Counted from the stretch's first letter, positions 54,439 to 63,539 are shown. The stretch is DNA of 64,000 nt from JAEUMW01 sp963734295 (GCA_963734295.1 CAVTGS010000014.1:124001-188000), one strand, 5' to 3'. The notes: generated by a model from the sequence alone, not told the origin. Made by a program: numbers and translations.

Positions 54439-56393
54439 CGAAGGGCAGCCCGCTGCAGGTGTTCAGCGTGTACTCGCTGCTCTTCGCCGTGCTGCTCGCC
54501 GCAGCACCGCACGCGCTGCACCTGCCGAAGTGGGTGCTGCTGCTCGCGGCGTCGCTGTGGCTGTGGCGCGTCTACCTCCTGCATCGCGACCTGCGGCTTC
54601 CCAACCGCTGGCTCCTGAGCCTCTTCACCATCGCCGGTTCCGTCGGCATCTTCTTTCACTACCGCAGCCTCTTCGGGCGCGACGCGGGGGTCACGCTGCT
54701 CGTCCTCATGCTCGCGTTGAAGCTGCTCGAGATGAACGGCCGCCGCGACGCGATCATGGTGATCTTCCTGTCGTATCTGCTGCTCATCACGCATTTCCTG
54801 TATTCGCAGACGGTGGCGACGGCGGCGTACATGCTCGCCGTCGTGTGGCTCATCACCATGACCATGGTCGGGTTCCAGCAGCGTGCGCCGCAGCAGGCAT
54901 GGAAATCGGCCGTGCGCACCTCCGGGCTGCTGCTCGCGCAGGCGGTGCCGCTCATGCTGGTGATGTTCCTTTTCTTTCCGCGCGTACAGGGCCCCCTGTG
55001 GGGGCTGCCGCAGGACGCCTACGCGGGCAGCACCGGGCTCTCGGACACGATGGCGCCCGGCAGCCTATCCAGCCTGAGCCTCTCCGACGCGGTCGCCTTT
55101 CGCGCCCGCTTCGACGCCGAGCCGCCGAATCACGCGCGTCTCTACTGGCGGGGACCGGTGCTGTGGGATTTCGACGGCAAGGCCTGGCGCGCCGGCAATC
55201 CGATCGCGGGACCGGCCGCGGAGCTTCTCGGGGCCGGCGACGCCGTCCGCTACACGGTGACGGTGGAGCCGCACGAACAGAACTGGCTCTTCGCCCTGGA
55301 CCTGCCGGCCATGAGGCCCGAAGGCGCCCGCATCACCGCCGACTTCCAGATGATGCAGGCGAAGCCGCTGCGCGAGCGCAAGCGTTACGACATGCTGTCG
55401 TACCTCACCTACCGGGTCGCACCGGACCTGCTCGCCCATGAAGTGCGCGTGCGTGCGCTGCAACTCCCGCCGGCCGTCGCACCGCGCGCGCGCGCACTCG
55501 CGGAGCGCATCCGTGCCGAGGCGGGCAGCGACGAGGAGGTGCTGCATCGCACGCTCGAGTTCTTCACTCAGAGACCGTTTTTCTACACGCTGAGCCCACC
55601 GCTGCTCGGCAGCGATCCGGTCGACGAGTTCCTGTTCAGGACCCAGCGCGGTTTCTGCGAGCACTACGCTTCCGCGTTCGTCTTCCTCATGCGCGCCGCG
55701 GAGGTGCCCGCGCGCGTGGTGACCGGATATCACGGCGGCGCCCTCAATCCCGTCGGTGACTATGTCATCGTGCGCCAGGCCGACGCGCACGCGTGGGCGG
55801 AGGTATGGCTCGAGGACCGGGGCTGGGTGCGCGTCGATCCCACCGCTGCGGTTTCCCCGCAGCGCCTGGCGGAAGGGCTCGCGGCAGCGGTGCCGGCCGA
55901 TGACCCGGTGCCACTGCTCGCACGCGACGATGTCGCCTGGCTGCGCGACGCGCTCTATCGCTGGGACGCCATCGCCAATGCCTGGAACCAGTGGGTGCTG
56001 GGGTACAACCCGGAACGCCAGCGCAGTTTCCTCGCGCGTGTCGGCTTCGACGACGCCACCTGGCGCACCATGGCGATGGTGCTGCTCGGCATGACCTGCC
56101 TCGTGCTCCTCGCGCTCACGGGCCTCCTGCTCTTCAACCTGCGCGCGCAGCGCAACGACCCGGTCCAGCGGGCCTGGCAGCTCTTCTGCCGCAAGCTCGC
56201 GCGGCGCGGCGCGGCACGTCATCCGAGCGAAGGGCCGGTGGACTATGCACGACGCATCGAGCGGGAGTTCCCGCAGGTCGCGGACGAGGTGCGCGTCATC
56301 GGCGAGATCTATATCCGGCTGCGCTATGGCAGGTCGCCGCGCCCCGGCGACGTGCAGAAGCTCGAGTCTCTCGTGACGGGGTTCAAGGTTTGA
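54435..56393 (+). CDS. tgpA: Transglutaminase-like membrane protein, TgpA type
   Basis: A 652-residue protein. Six or so membrane segments fill residues 8-180, a periplasmic domain follows, and a transglutaminase core lies at about 385-475: the catalytic Cys in TQRGFCEHYASAFVFLMRA, His in ADAHAWAEVWLEDRGWVRVD and Asp in VDPTAAV. A final membrane segment (MVLLGMTCLVLLALTGLLLF) precedes a DUF4129-like C-terminal domain. In Pseudomonas, TgpA is an essential inner-membrane enzyme of unknown substrate. It is the third gene of the MoxR-DUF58-TgpA set. Confidence 0.9.
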   Translation: MTKGSPLQVFSVYSLLFAVLLAAAPHALHLPKWVLLLAASLWLWRVYLLHRDLRLPNRWLLSLFTIAGSVGIFFHYRSLFGRDAGVTLLVLMLALKLLEMNGRRDAIMVIFLSYLLLITHFLYSQTVATAAYMLAVVWLITMTMVGFQQRAPQQAWKSAVRTSGLLLAQAVPLMLVMFLFFPRVQGPLWGLPQDAYAGSTGLSDTMAPGSLSSLSLSDAVAFRARFDAEPPNHARLYWRGPVLWDFDGKAWRAGNPIAGPAAELLGAGDAVRYTVTVEPHEQNWLFALDLPAMRPEGARITADFQMMQAKPLRERKRYDMLSYLTYRVAPDLLAHEVRVRALQLPPAVAPRARALAERIRAEAGSDEEVLHRTLEFFTQRPFFYTLSPPLLGSDPVDEFLFRTQRGFCEHYASAFVFLMRAAEVPARVVTGYHGGALNPVGDYVIVRQADAHAWAEVWLEDRGWVRVDPTAAVSPQRLAEGLAAAVPADDPVPLLARDDVAWLRDALYRWDAIANAWNQWVLGYNPERQRSFLARVGFDDATWRTMAMVLLGMTCLVLLALTGLLLFNLRAQRNDPVQRAWQLFCRKLARRGAARHPSEGPVDYARRIEREFPQVADEVRVIGEIYIRLRYGRSPRPGDVQKLESLVTGFKV

Positions 56394-56409
56394 GCTGTGC
56401 GAGCGGGCG

Positions 56410-57350
56410 CTACAGCAGCACGTCCCTCGATACGCCTTCCCGTTTGATGATGCAGCGCAGGCTATGCAACGCCTCGAGCTGGATCTGCCGTACGCGCTCG
56501 CGGGTGAGGTCGAGGTCGTCCGCCAGTTGCTCGAGCGTCAGGATCTCGGACCCGCTCAGGCCGTAACGGCACTCGATCACGCGCCGCTGCTTGTCGTTTA
56601 ACTGCGCGAGCCAGTCCTGCACCTGCGACTCGGCCTCGACATGCTCCAGACGCTCGTCGGGCGCAAGGCGTCGCATCGTCCGGCACCGATTCGCCGATCG
56701 AGAGCATCGGGTCGACGTCGAGCGGCGCATCGAGCGAGGTCATGCGCTCGTTCAAGGCGAGCACCCGCCGCACCTCGCCCGTCGACCGGCCGGTGAGATG
56801 CGCCACGTCCTCCACCGTCGGTTCGCGATCGCCGTGCGTCTCCAGGTACCGCGTCGCGCGGAGCATCGACGTTCAGCTCCTTGATCACGTGCACCGGCAG
56901 GCGAATGGTGCGCGACTGGTTCATGATCGCCCGTTCGATGTTCTGGCGGATCCACCACGTCGCATAGGTGGAGAAACGAAAGCCGCGCTCCGGATCGAAT
57001 TTCTCCAGCGCGTGGATGAGCCCGAGATTGCCTTCCTCGATCAAGTCGAGGAGCGCCACACCGCGGTTCACGTAGTGCTTCGCGATGTTCACCACGAGCC
57101 GCAGGTTGTGCTCGATCATCGTCTGCCGCGCGTGGAAATCGCCCTGCCTGGCAAGACGCGCGTGCTGGAGCTCCTCCTCCGGGCGAAGCAGCGCATTGTG
57201 ACCGATCTCGTTCAAGTAGAGCTGCATGACGTCCGAGAGCAGGTCGGTCGCGGGGCTCTCGACTTCGAACACGGGCGAGTCTTCGCCCGCGAGCGCGGCC
57301 AGCTCGTCGACCAGATCCTCTTCCCCCGGCGACATGCCGTTCGCGATCAT
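56410..57350 (-). CDS. rpoS: RNA polymerase sigma factor RpoS (two frameshifts)
   Basis: Three frames together give a complete stationary-phase sigma factor of about 312 residues. Frame one (ATG at 57350) has region 1.2 (DVMQLYLNEIGHNALLRPEE) and region 2 (EGNLGLIHALEKFDPERGFR, FSTYATWWIRQNIERAIMNQ). Near 56872 reading shifts to RYLETHGDREPTVEDVAHLT and GRSTGEVRRVLALNERMTSL (region 3). Near 56680 it shifts again to KQRRVIECRYGLSGSEILTL and DLDLTRERVRQIQLEALHSL (region 4), ending SRDVLL. The start overlaps the nlpD stop by 1 bp. Two single-base breaks in an otherwise clean gene of a conserved operon point to sequence error, though rpoS loss also occurs in nature. Confidence 0.92.
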
Positions 57351-58438
57351 CAGCCCTTGCCGGACGGGAGATAGCGCAGCGGATCGACCGGTTTGCCGAG
57401 GCGCCGGATTTCGAAATGGAGCTTCACCTGGTCGGCGTCGGTATTGCCCATCTCGGCGATCTTCTGTCCCTTCGCGACGGTCTGGCCTTCCTTCACCAGT
57501 ATCTCGCTGTTGTGCGCGTAGACGCTCAGGTAGGTCTTGTTATGCTTGATGATAACGAGTTTGCCGTAGCCCCGTAAGCCGCTCCCCGCATACACCACCT
57601 TGCCGCCCGCACTCGCGAGCACCGGCTGCCCGGCCTTGCCACCGATGCCGATGCCCTTGAGGTTCGCCGCTTCGGAAAACGAGGTGACGACTTTCCCGTT
57701 GGCCGGCCACGACCAGCTCACCCGATCCTCGTCGTCGCCGGCCTGAGGCTCGGGGGTGGCCTCCGGCTTCGGGTCGACCTTGGCGAGCTCGGGCTTCGGC
57801 GGTTCCGTGCGCGGCGCTTCCTGCTTCGTCGCTTCCGGCCCGGCGGGCCTGGGGGTCGCGGCCGACGCGGCTGCGATCACCGCAGGGGCGGCGAACGGCG
57901 ACGGCGCGCCCTTCAACTGGGCCAGCGCTTCGTCGGAATACGGCAGGCGCTGCGCCTTGGGCGTCTTGACGAGAGCCGCGGACGGCGCGGCGTCTGCGGG
58001 CCGGGTCAGGCCTGGCGGAGGAGTTTGCGGCTTCGCCTCCGGCACCAGGGGCTTGCCCTCGGCCGGCGGCGGGACGGTCGCGAGCGGTGCCACGGTCGCG
58101 GCCTCACCTCCCGCGGCGGGCGGCGAACCCGGCGGACGCAGGCGCAGCTGCTGATCGACCGCGATGCGATTCGGATCGGTGATGCCGTTCCACGCCGCGA
58201 GATCACGGTAGTCGAGGCCCTGGTCGAGCGCGATCGAGTGCAGCGTGTCGCCCTTCCTGACGGTGTAGAACTCCGGCCGCGTATCCGCCACCCCAGGCTT
58301 GCGGGGCGCGGCCTTGGTTCCGGTCGCAGCGCTCCCCCGCTCGACCACCGGCGCGGGCCGCGGCGCCGACGTCTGGCAGCCGGCGACGAGGACAACCAAC
58401 ATCGCGCAGACCAGCAAGGGCAGCGGGCGCGTTTTCAT
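57350..58438 (-). CDS. nlpD: NlpD-type lipoprotein with LysM and M23 domains
   Basis: A 362-residue outer-membrane lipoprotein. The signal ends LLVCAMLVVLVAGCQ (lipobox VAGC). A LysM peptidoglycan-binding domain follows (FYTVRKGDTLHSIALDQGLD), then a long Pro/Ala linker and a C-terminal M23/LytM domain (GIGIGGKAGQPVLASAGGKV, TYLSVYAHNSEILVKEGQTV, KLHFEIRRLGKPVDPLRYLP). As in E. coli NlpD, the first zinc His is replaced, so it is probably an amidase activator and not a peptidase. An ATG at 58456 is an alternative start. Confidence 0.92.
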   Translation of the reverse strand: MKTRPLPLLVCAMLVVLVAGCQTSAPRPAPVVERGSAATGTKAAPRKPGVADTRPEFYTVRKGDTLHSIALDQGLDYRDLAAWNGITDPNRIAVDQQLRLRPPGSPPAAGGEAATVAPLATVPPPAEGKPLVPEAKPQTPPPGLTRPADAAPSAALVKTPKAQRLPYSDEALAQLKGAPSPFAAPAVIAAASAATPRPAGPEATKQEAPRTEPPKPELAKVDPKPEATPEPQAGDDEDRVSWSWPANGKVVTSFSEAANLKGIGIGGKAGQPVLASAGGKVVYAGSGLRGYGKLVIIKHNKTYLSVYAHNSEILVKEGQTVAKGQKIAEMGNTDADQVKLHFEIRRLGKPVDPLRYLPSGKG

Positions 58439-58458
58439 GTCGAGCGGAAGCAGCATCT

Positions 58459-59115
58459 TCAACCAATCCCAGGTAGCAGCGGCACGAACTTCACTTCCTC
58501 CAGCACCGCTTCGTCGTACCCGCGCGGCGTGCGGGTGATGCAGCAGAGCCGCTGTTCGCGGGTGCCGAGCGGAAACACCAGCCGGCCACCCGGCGCGATC
58601 TGCTCGAGCAGTGCCTGGGGCACGTGCGTGGCAGCGGCGGCCATGACGACCGCGTCGAAGGGCGCGGCCTCGGGGAGCCCGCGATGACCGTCCCCGTGGC
58701 GCAGCTTCACGTTGTGGATGCGCAGCGCCCGCAGCCGTATGCGCGCCTTCGTGGCGAGCGTCGCGACGCGCTCCATGGAATAGACCGCGCGCGCGATCCG
58801 CGACAGAACCGCCGCCTGGTACCCACAACCGGTGCCGATGTCGAGGACGCGCCCGAGCGCCGCGCCGCCGCGCGCGATTTCGCTCATGCGCGCGACGACA
58901 TAGGGGCTGGAGATGGTCTGGCCGAATCCGATGGGCAGCGCGATGTCCTCGTAGGCCCGGCTCGCCAGCGCCTCGTCCACGAAGAGATGACGGGCGATCT
59001 CGGTCATCGCCGCCAGCACGATCTCGTCCTTCACGCCGCGCTCGCGCAGGCGCTCCACCATGCGCATGCGCGTGCGCTCGGATGTCATGCCGATGCCGGA
59101 GGCGGGGCCGTTCAT
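58459..59115 (-). CDS. pcm: Protein-L-isoaspartate O-methyltransferase
   Basis: A 218-residue repair enzyme methylating isoaspartyl residues. Signatures are VDEALASRAYEDIALPIGFG, QTISSPYVVARMSEIARGGA, the AdoMet loop VLDIGTGCGYQAAVLSRIAR and LVFPLGTREQ. The ATG at 59115 overlaps the surE stop by ATGA. Length and motifs are normal. Confidence 0.94.
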   Translation of the reverse strand: MNGPASGIGMTSERTRMRMVERLRERGVKDEIVLAAMTEIARHLFVDEALASRAYEDIALPIGFGQTISSPYVVARMSEIARGGAALGRVLDIGTGCGYQAAVLSRIARAVYSMERVATLATKARIRLRALRIHNVKLRHGDGHRGLPEAAPFDAVVMAAAATHVPQALLEQIAPGGRLVFPLGTREQRLCCITRTPRGYDEAVLEEVKFVPLLPGIG

Positions 59116-59852
59116 CCCAGCCATGCGCGCACGGCTTCGAGCTGCGCGAAATGCGTGAGATCCATCTGCAGCGGCGTGACGGAGACGCAGTTTTGCGCCA
59201 CGGCGTGGAAGTCGGTGCCTTCGCCGGCGTCCTGGGCATTGCCCGCCGCGCCCACCCAGTACACCACGTTGCCGCGCGGATCGCGCGAGGGCACGGCCGG
59301 CTGCGCCTTGTGCCGCTTGCCCAGGCGCGTGATCGAGGTGCCCGCGAGCTCGTCGAAGGGAACGTCCGGCACGTTGATGTTGAGCAGCACCGACTGCGCA
59401 ATCGGATGGTCGCGGAAGCGCTCCACCATCTGCGCCGCGATGCGCGCCGCCGTCGTGTAGTAGCGCGGCGACTTGCTCGTGAGAGAGACCGCGAAGGACG
59501 GAATCCCGAGCAGAAAACCTTCGGTGGCGGCGGCGACGGTGCCGGAGTAAATCGTATCGTCGCCCATGTTCGCCCCCTCGTTGATGCCGGACACCACCAT
59601 GTCCGGCAAGTAACCGAGCAACCCGGTGACGGCGAGGTGCACACAGTCGGTCGGCGTGCCGTTCACGTAGGAGAAGCCGTTCGCCGCTTTGCGCACGGTG
59701 AGCGGCCGATCGAGCGTGAGCGAGTTGCTGGCGCCGCTGCGATCGCGCTCCGGTGCCACCACGGTCACCGCGCCGAAAGGCGACAGCGCGTCGGCGAGCG
59801 CCGCCAAGCCCGGCGCGAAGTAGCCGTCGTCGTTCGAGAGAAGGATGCGCAT
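59112..59852 (-). CDS. surE: 5'/3'-nucleotidase SurE
   Basis: A 246-residue nucleotidase/polyphosphatase of stationary-phase survival. It starts MRILLSNDDGYFAPGLAAL with the metal-binding DD, then VVAPERDRSGASNSLTL, GTPTDCVHLAVTGLLGYLPD, MVVSGINEGANMGDDTIYSG and VLLNINVPDVPFDELAG. It is first in surE-pcm-nlpD-rpoS, an order conserved in Beta- and Gammaproteobacteria. Confidence 0.95.
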   Translation of the reverse strand: MRILLSNDDGYFAPGLAALADALSPFGAVTVVAPERDRSGASNSLTLDRPLTVRKAANGFSYVNGTPTDCVHLAVTGLLGYLPDMVVSGINEGANMGDDTIYSGTVAAATEGFLLGIPSFAVSLTSKSPRYYTTAARIAAQMVERFRDHPIAQSVLLNINVPDVPFDELAGTSITRLGKRHKAQPAVPSRDPRGNVVYWVGAAGNAQDAGEGTDFHAVAQNCVSVTPLQMDLTHFAQLEAVRAWLG

Positions 59853-59984
59853 GGACGCCGCTGCACCGCAATTTGCAAACCATGATTCTATCGCGTCCGG
59901 CCGGCTTCGCGGGTTGCGCGCCCGCGATGACAGCCTATGGCCGCGAATGGGTGTGGCGGATTCGTCCTCTTGGCAGGGACCGAA

Positions 59985-60764
59985 TCACCGACCTTTGAAG
60001 TCGGGTTTGCGCTTTTCCTTGAAGGCGCGGATGCCTTCCTGATAGTCATCGCTGTCGTAGACGACGCGGCGCAATCCCTGCACCCGCTCGAAACCCTCCG
60101 GCGACATGGGACGGGCGCTCGACAGGATGCGCAGCTGCTCCTTCATCACGGCGATGCTGAGCGGCGCATTCCGCGCGATCTGGCGTGCGAGATCGAGGGT
60201 GAAGGATTCCAACTCGGCAGCCGGCACCAGGTGGTTCACCATGCCGAGCCGCTCGGCCCGCGCGGCGCCCAGGGGCTGCGCCGTGAACGCCATTTCCTTG
60301 ATGACATGAAGGTTCGCCGCGTTCAGGAAGTTGACCATGCCCGAGACGTTGTACGGCACTCCGATCTTCGCGGGCGTCAATGCGAACGTCGTGGCAGCGG
60401 TCGCGACGATGAGGTCGCAGGCGAGCGCCATCTCGCAGCCGCCGCCCCACACGGTGCCCTCGATCATGGCGATGACGGGCGCCGGAAACGACTGAATGCC
60501 GCGCACGAGCTGGCGCAACGGATCGCCCCAGCCCAGGGGATCGCGCTGCGATTCGGGCAGCTCGTTCACGTCGTGGCCCGCCGACCAGACTTTCTCGCCT
60601 GGATGCGCGCGCACGACGACGACCCGGACATTCTGCGTTCGGAGCGTCGCAAGCGCGGCCATGAAGTCTTCCACCAGCGGCTCGCTCAGCGCGTTGCGCT
60701 TCTCCGGGTGATTGAGGGTAATGAAGCCGATGTCGTCGCGCTGCTCGGTGAGAATCAGTGGCAT
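59985..60764 (-). CDS. scpB: Methylmalonyl-CoA decarboxylase (crotonase superfamily)
   Basis: A 259-residue crotonase-fold protein. It matches E. coli ScpB along its length: KRNALSEPLVEDFMAALATL, KVWSAGHDVNELPESQRDPL, the oxyanion and active-site region MIEGTVWGGGCEMALACDLI, LTPAKIGVPYNVSGMVNFLN and the C-terminal RRVVYDSDDYQEGIRAFKEK. The reaction is methylmalonyl-CoA to propionyl-CoA. No other gene of a Sleeping-Beauty-mutase-like pathway is adjacent, so the pathway context is missing here. Confidence 0.85.
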   Translation of the reverse strand: MPLILTEQRDDIGFITLNHPEKRNALSEPLVEDFMAALATLRTQNVRVVVVRAHPGEKVWSAGHDVNELPESQRDPLGWGDPLRQLVRGIQSFPAPVIAMIEGTVWGGGCEMALACDLIVATAATTFALTPAKIGVPYNVSGMVNFLNAANLHVIKEMAFTAQPLGAARAERLGMVNHLVPAAELESFTLDLARQIARNAPLSIAVMKEQLRILSSARPMSPEGFERVQGLRRVVYDSDDYQEGIRAFKEKRKPDFKGR

Positions 60765-60819
60765 GTAATGGGTCTCCTCGGAGGGTCGGGGCGCGTCATG
60801 GAGATCGAGAGCGCCCTGG

Positions 60820-61929
60820 CTACTCTATCCGAGAAAGCCGGGATCGGGGCTGCACGGACAGCGCAGAGTCCGATGGCCAGCACGGCATACCGCGCCTGAT
60901 CACTTCCTCGAGGTAGTCGCCGAGCGCTGCGCGAAAGCCGCCGGTGCCCTCCTTGTCGGCAGGGTCGACCAGGTAGATCGTTTCAGGCCTGAAGTAGAAA
61001 GGCGGTTCGGACAACGGCTGCTCGCCTGCTCTACGCGAATAGAGAAACGGCGTCGTCCTGCGACCGTGGACGTGGCCGATCTCGTACATCACGTTCGGAT
61101 TGGCATCGCTCAGGTCCGCGACGACTGCATCGGCGCGGTCGAGGCGTTCGAGAAACATCTGCGGGATGTGACCGGCGCGGACGCTCTGATCGAGGCGCTC
61201 GACTTGAAACCCGGACTGCTCGATCACCGGCTTTGCCACGTACTCGAAGAAGGCTTCGGGGCCCCATTCACCGAACGGCATCAGCACCAGGCACCACCGT
61301 TCGAGGGCACGCGCCAGGGCCTCCGCGATCTGCTTCGCCAGGGCTTCCATGGCCTGCTCGTCGACGGCGTCGAGGGACGCCGAGTCGAGTGCGCGGAAGA
61401 GGTCGTCGGCGCCTTTGAAGCGGCTCTGGAAGCGCGCTCGGTGCTTTTTCCAATAGTGTTCGGAGTCGCCGCCCGTGAACGGCATCGGCAGTGCGGGCTT
61501 GCCCGCCAGCAACGCCAGCTCCAGCACGGTCGCGGTGTGCACTTCCCCTTTGAAGGTGATGATGGCGTCCGTCTCCAGGACCAGCGCAAAGCGCCGGCCC
61601 TCCGCGGTATAGCCGTGGAACGTCCGCGCCGCTCTCGCCCAGTCGCGAACCAGATCCCAGCGCTCGTCCTCTTCGGGATCCGGTACCCAGGACTCGAGTC
61701 GGTCGCGCACGGCGATGCCGCGCTCGCCGAGATACTCCTCCGCCGCGCGTGTCACCGCTACGTCGGTGGGCGTCGTACCCTGCTCCTTTCCGGGGGCATC
61801 GACGATGCCGCCGGTGACGATCACCGTGTCCGGATAGGCCAGGATTGCCCTCACCAGATGCTTCACCCATCGGGTGGCCGGTCCGGGAAGGTCCGTGCCC
61901 CCGTAAATGACGATGCGCTTCGGTCTCAT
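60820..61929 (-). CDS. SLOG-like plus nucleoside deoxyribosyltransferase/TIR-like protein
   Basis: A 369-residue soluble protein with two nucleotide-related domains. Residues 1 to about 190 resemble SLOG/LOG Rossmann-like domains: KRIVIYGGTDLPG, DTVIVTGGIVDAPGKEQGTT, and FALVLETDAIITFKGEVHTA TVLE across about 114-136. Residues about 210-340 resemble the nucleoside 2-deoxyribosyltransferase/TIR-like family: WCLVLMPFGEWGPEAFFEYV, then ADLSDANPNVMYEIGHVHG (271-289), whose Glu283 is the expected catalytic acid. Such pairs of domains occur in nucleotide-signal-driven immune proteins, where SLOG senses a ligand and the second domain cuts NAD or nucleotides. Function here is inferred from fold similarity. 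No RBS or partner is adjacent on the same strand within 130 bp except the GH19 gene upstream. Confidence 0.72.
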   Translation of the reverse strand: MRPKRIVIYGGTDLPGPATRWVKHLVRAILAYPDTVIVTGGIVDAPGKEQGTTPTDVAVTRAAEEYLGERGIAVRDRLESWVPDPEEDERWDLVRDWARAARTFHGYTAEGRRFALVLETDAIITFKGEVHTATVLELALLAGKPALPMPFTGGDSEHYWKKHRARFQSRFKGADDLFRALDSASLDAVDEQAMEALAKQIAEALARALERWCLVLMPFGEWGPEAFFEYVAKPVIEQSGFQVERLDQSVRAGHIPQMFLERLDRADAVVADLSDANPNVMYEIGHVHGRRTTPFLYSRRAGEQPLSEPPFYFRPETIYLVDPADKEGTGGFRAALGDYLEEVIRRGMPCWPSDSALSVQPRSRLSRIE

Positions 61930-62062
61930 GGCGAATCTCCGCTGCGGTCCACGCCCCGCCCCGTTTCATTCCCGACGCGTCCGGCTGCCAGCAGCGGTCC
62001 ACGATTGATATCAAGGCCCATATCCGACAGACCCAGTCGTGGTAATGAGCAGATTCAATAGC

Positions 62063-63322
62063 TCAATAGCTCGTCCTTCCAACCGCCGACGCTCTGGGCT
62101 TCGAGGCCTTCCTGGGCGCCTTCTTCGACGCTTTGCCACGAGCAGTTCCCGTCGAACCTGCGCCTTGCCGTTTCGCAGCCGCAGCGCGTGGCTTCGCCGC
62201 GGTGGTCCCCGCTTTTCGTGCAGGCGCAGTGCGAGGTCTCGCAGCTTTGGCTTCGGCCGTCCTGGCGGCTGAGGCGCGCAGCTTGGCTGCCTTCTTCGTT
62301 CCCGTCTTCCTCGCCGCCGCAGCGCGCGGCTGCGCGGGTTTCGTTGCCGCTTTCTTCGCGGCGGACACGCGCGGCTTGGCGGTCTTCGTCGCTGCCTTCG
62401 TCGCAGCGGCGACGCGAGTCGTTGCGGCCTTCGTTCCCGCCTTCTTCGTGGTAGCCGTGCGAGGTTTCGCGACCTTCGTTCCCGTCTTCCTTGCAGTCGC
62501 GGCGCGAGGTGTGGCTGCCTTCGTTGCAGCTTTCTTCGCCGATGCGACGCGAGCTTTTCCTGCCTTCACGCCCGCTTTCGCCGTCGCCATGCGGCGTGGC
62601 TTCGCCGGCTTCTTGCGCGCGGCAGCAGCGGGTTTCGCTGCATGTTCGAGGGTCGCTGCGCCGGCCATCCCGCGCCGCGCTCGCGGCGCTGCCGCCACGA
62701 CGGGTGCCGCCACCGCGAACACCGCCTTGGCGCGCTTCCAGAAAGTGATCCGCTCCTCCAGACCGATCGTGCCGCCGTTGATCCGCTTCGTGATGGTCAC
62801 GAAGTCGCCGGCGTCGGCGAGGGCGTTCAACCCCCTGCTCGCCCAGAACCAGGCGGCCGCGAGGCACCCCACGTCGGGGCTTTCCAAACGCTCGGGTTCG
62901 TTGACGAGGTCGACGCCAATACCCTGCCCGCAGCTCCGGTAGTTGTCCTTGCCGGTGAGCTGGATCGGCCCCCGCCCGCGATAGCGCCAGCCCTCGCCGC
63001 TCGCCTCGTTGCCATTGCCGAGTCGCCCGCCGTAGACACGGTTAGCGATGCGCTCCGGCTGCCGGTCGAAAGGCTGCGCTTCGGCATCGGTTCGGAAATA
63101 CTTCGGGAAAACCTGTCGCAGTCGCTGCCACCGATACGTGAGATCCTCGGTCCAGCGCCGCAGCTCGCCCGACTCGTGGGCGAGCTGGGCCAGGAACGCG
63201 GCTCTTCGCGCGGGGGACACGATATCGAATCGCTGCATTGCGGCATCGAGCGCCGGTATCAATCGATCGGCCATGCCGGCAGCGCCCGGCATCACACCTA
63301 GCAGCTCATTGCGAGTCAACAT
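62063..63322 (-). CDS. GH19 chitinase/endolysin-like protein with histone-H1-like tail
   Basis: A 419-residue protein. Residues 1-200 match GH19 lysozyme/chitinase-type hydrolases: AAFLAQLAHESGELRRWTED (candidate catalytic Glu50), RVYGGRLGNGNEASGEGWRY, RGRGPIQLTGKDNYRSCG and TKRINGGTIGLEERITFWKR. There is no signal peptide, as in phage endolysins. Residues about 213-419 are almost only Ala, Lys, Arg, Pro and Thr in imperfect repeats of about 15-16 residues (for example ARKTGTKVAKPRTATTKK), like histone H1-type or AlgP-like DNA-binding tails. This joining is unusual. The tail may bind DNA, polyphosphate or the wall polymer; none of these can be shown here. Confidence 0.85.
   Translation of the reverse strand: MLTRNELLGVMPGAAGMADRLIPALDAAMQRFDIVSPARRAAFLAQLAHESGELRRWTEDLTYRWQRLRQVFPKYFRTDAEAQPFDRQPERIANRVYGGRLGNGNEASGEGWRYRGRGPIQLTGKDNYRSCGQGIGVDLVNEPERLESPDVGCLAAAWFWASRGLNALADAGDFVTITKRINGGTIGLEERITFWKRAKAVFAVAAPVVAAAPRARRGMAGAATLEHAAKPAAAARKKPAKPRRMATAKAGVKAGKARVASAKKAATKAATPRAATARKTGTKVAKPRTATTKKAGTKAATTRVAAATKAATKTAKPRVSAAKKAATKPAQPRAAAARKTGTKKAAKLRASAARTAEAKAARPRTAPARKAGTTAAKPRAAAAKRQGAGSTGTARGKASKKAPRKASKPRASAVGRTSY
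62066..62686 (-). repeat. Low-complexity tandem repeats encoding the Lys/Ala/Arg/Pro-rich tail
   Basis: The DNA repeats with a period of about 45-48 bp, built from variants of GCCTTCGTTCCCGCCTTCTT and similar words on the plus strand. The copies differ at many positions. Repeat number may vary between strains. Confidence 0.75.
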
Positions 63323-63539
63323 GATCGGCCTCCGTCATCGATGCGGCATGTATTCACCATAGACCATACCGAGCCGGCCTGCCAGCGTCGCCGCGCAGGG
63401 CCGGAAATGATCGAATGCAGGTGACGTCGAGCTTGGCACCGGTAAGACTTTTGGCCTAGTGTGTAATGAGTGCGTTGCTGATAAAAGTACCGGCGTGCGG
63501 CGGCCTTGTCCGAAGGCCAAGCGCGGAGAGGGCAAGGCC

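Noticed and set aside
52524..56393. MoxR-DUF58-transglutaminase set as a new system
   Set aside because: This gene set is widespread in proteobacteria and already described as a unit (TgpA in Pseudomonas), although its substrate is unknown.
56410..57350. rpoS as a true adaptive loss-of-function pseudogene
   Set aside because: rpoS inactivation occurs in nature, but single-base shifts are spread over many unrelated genes in this window, so sequence error is the simpler reading.
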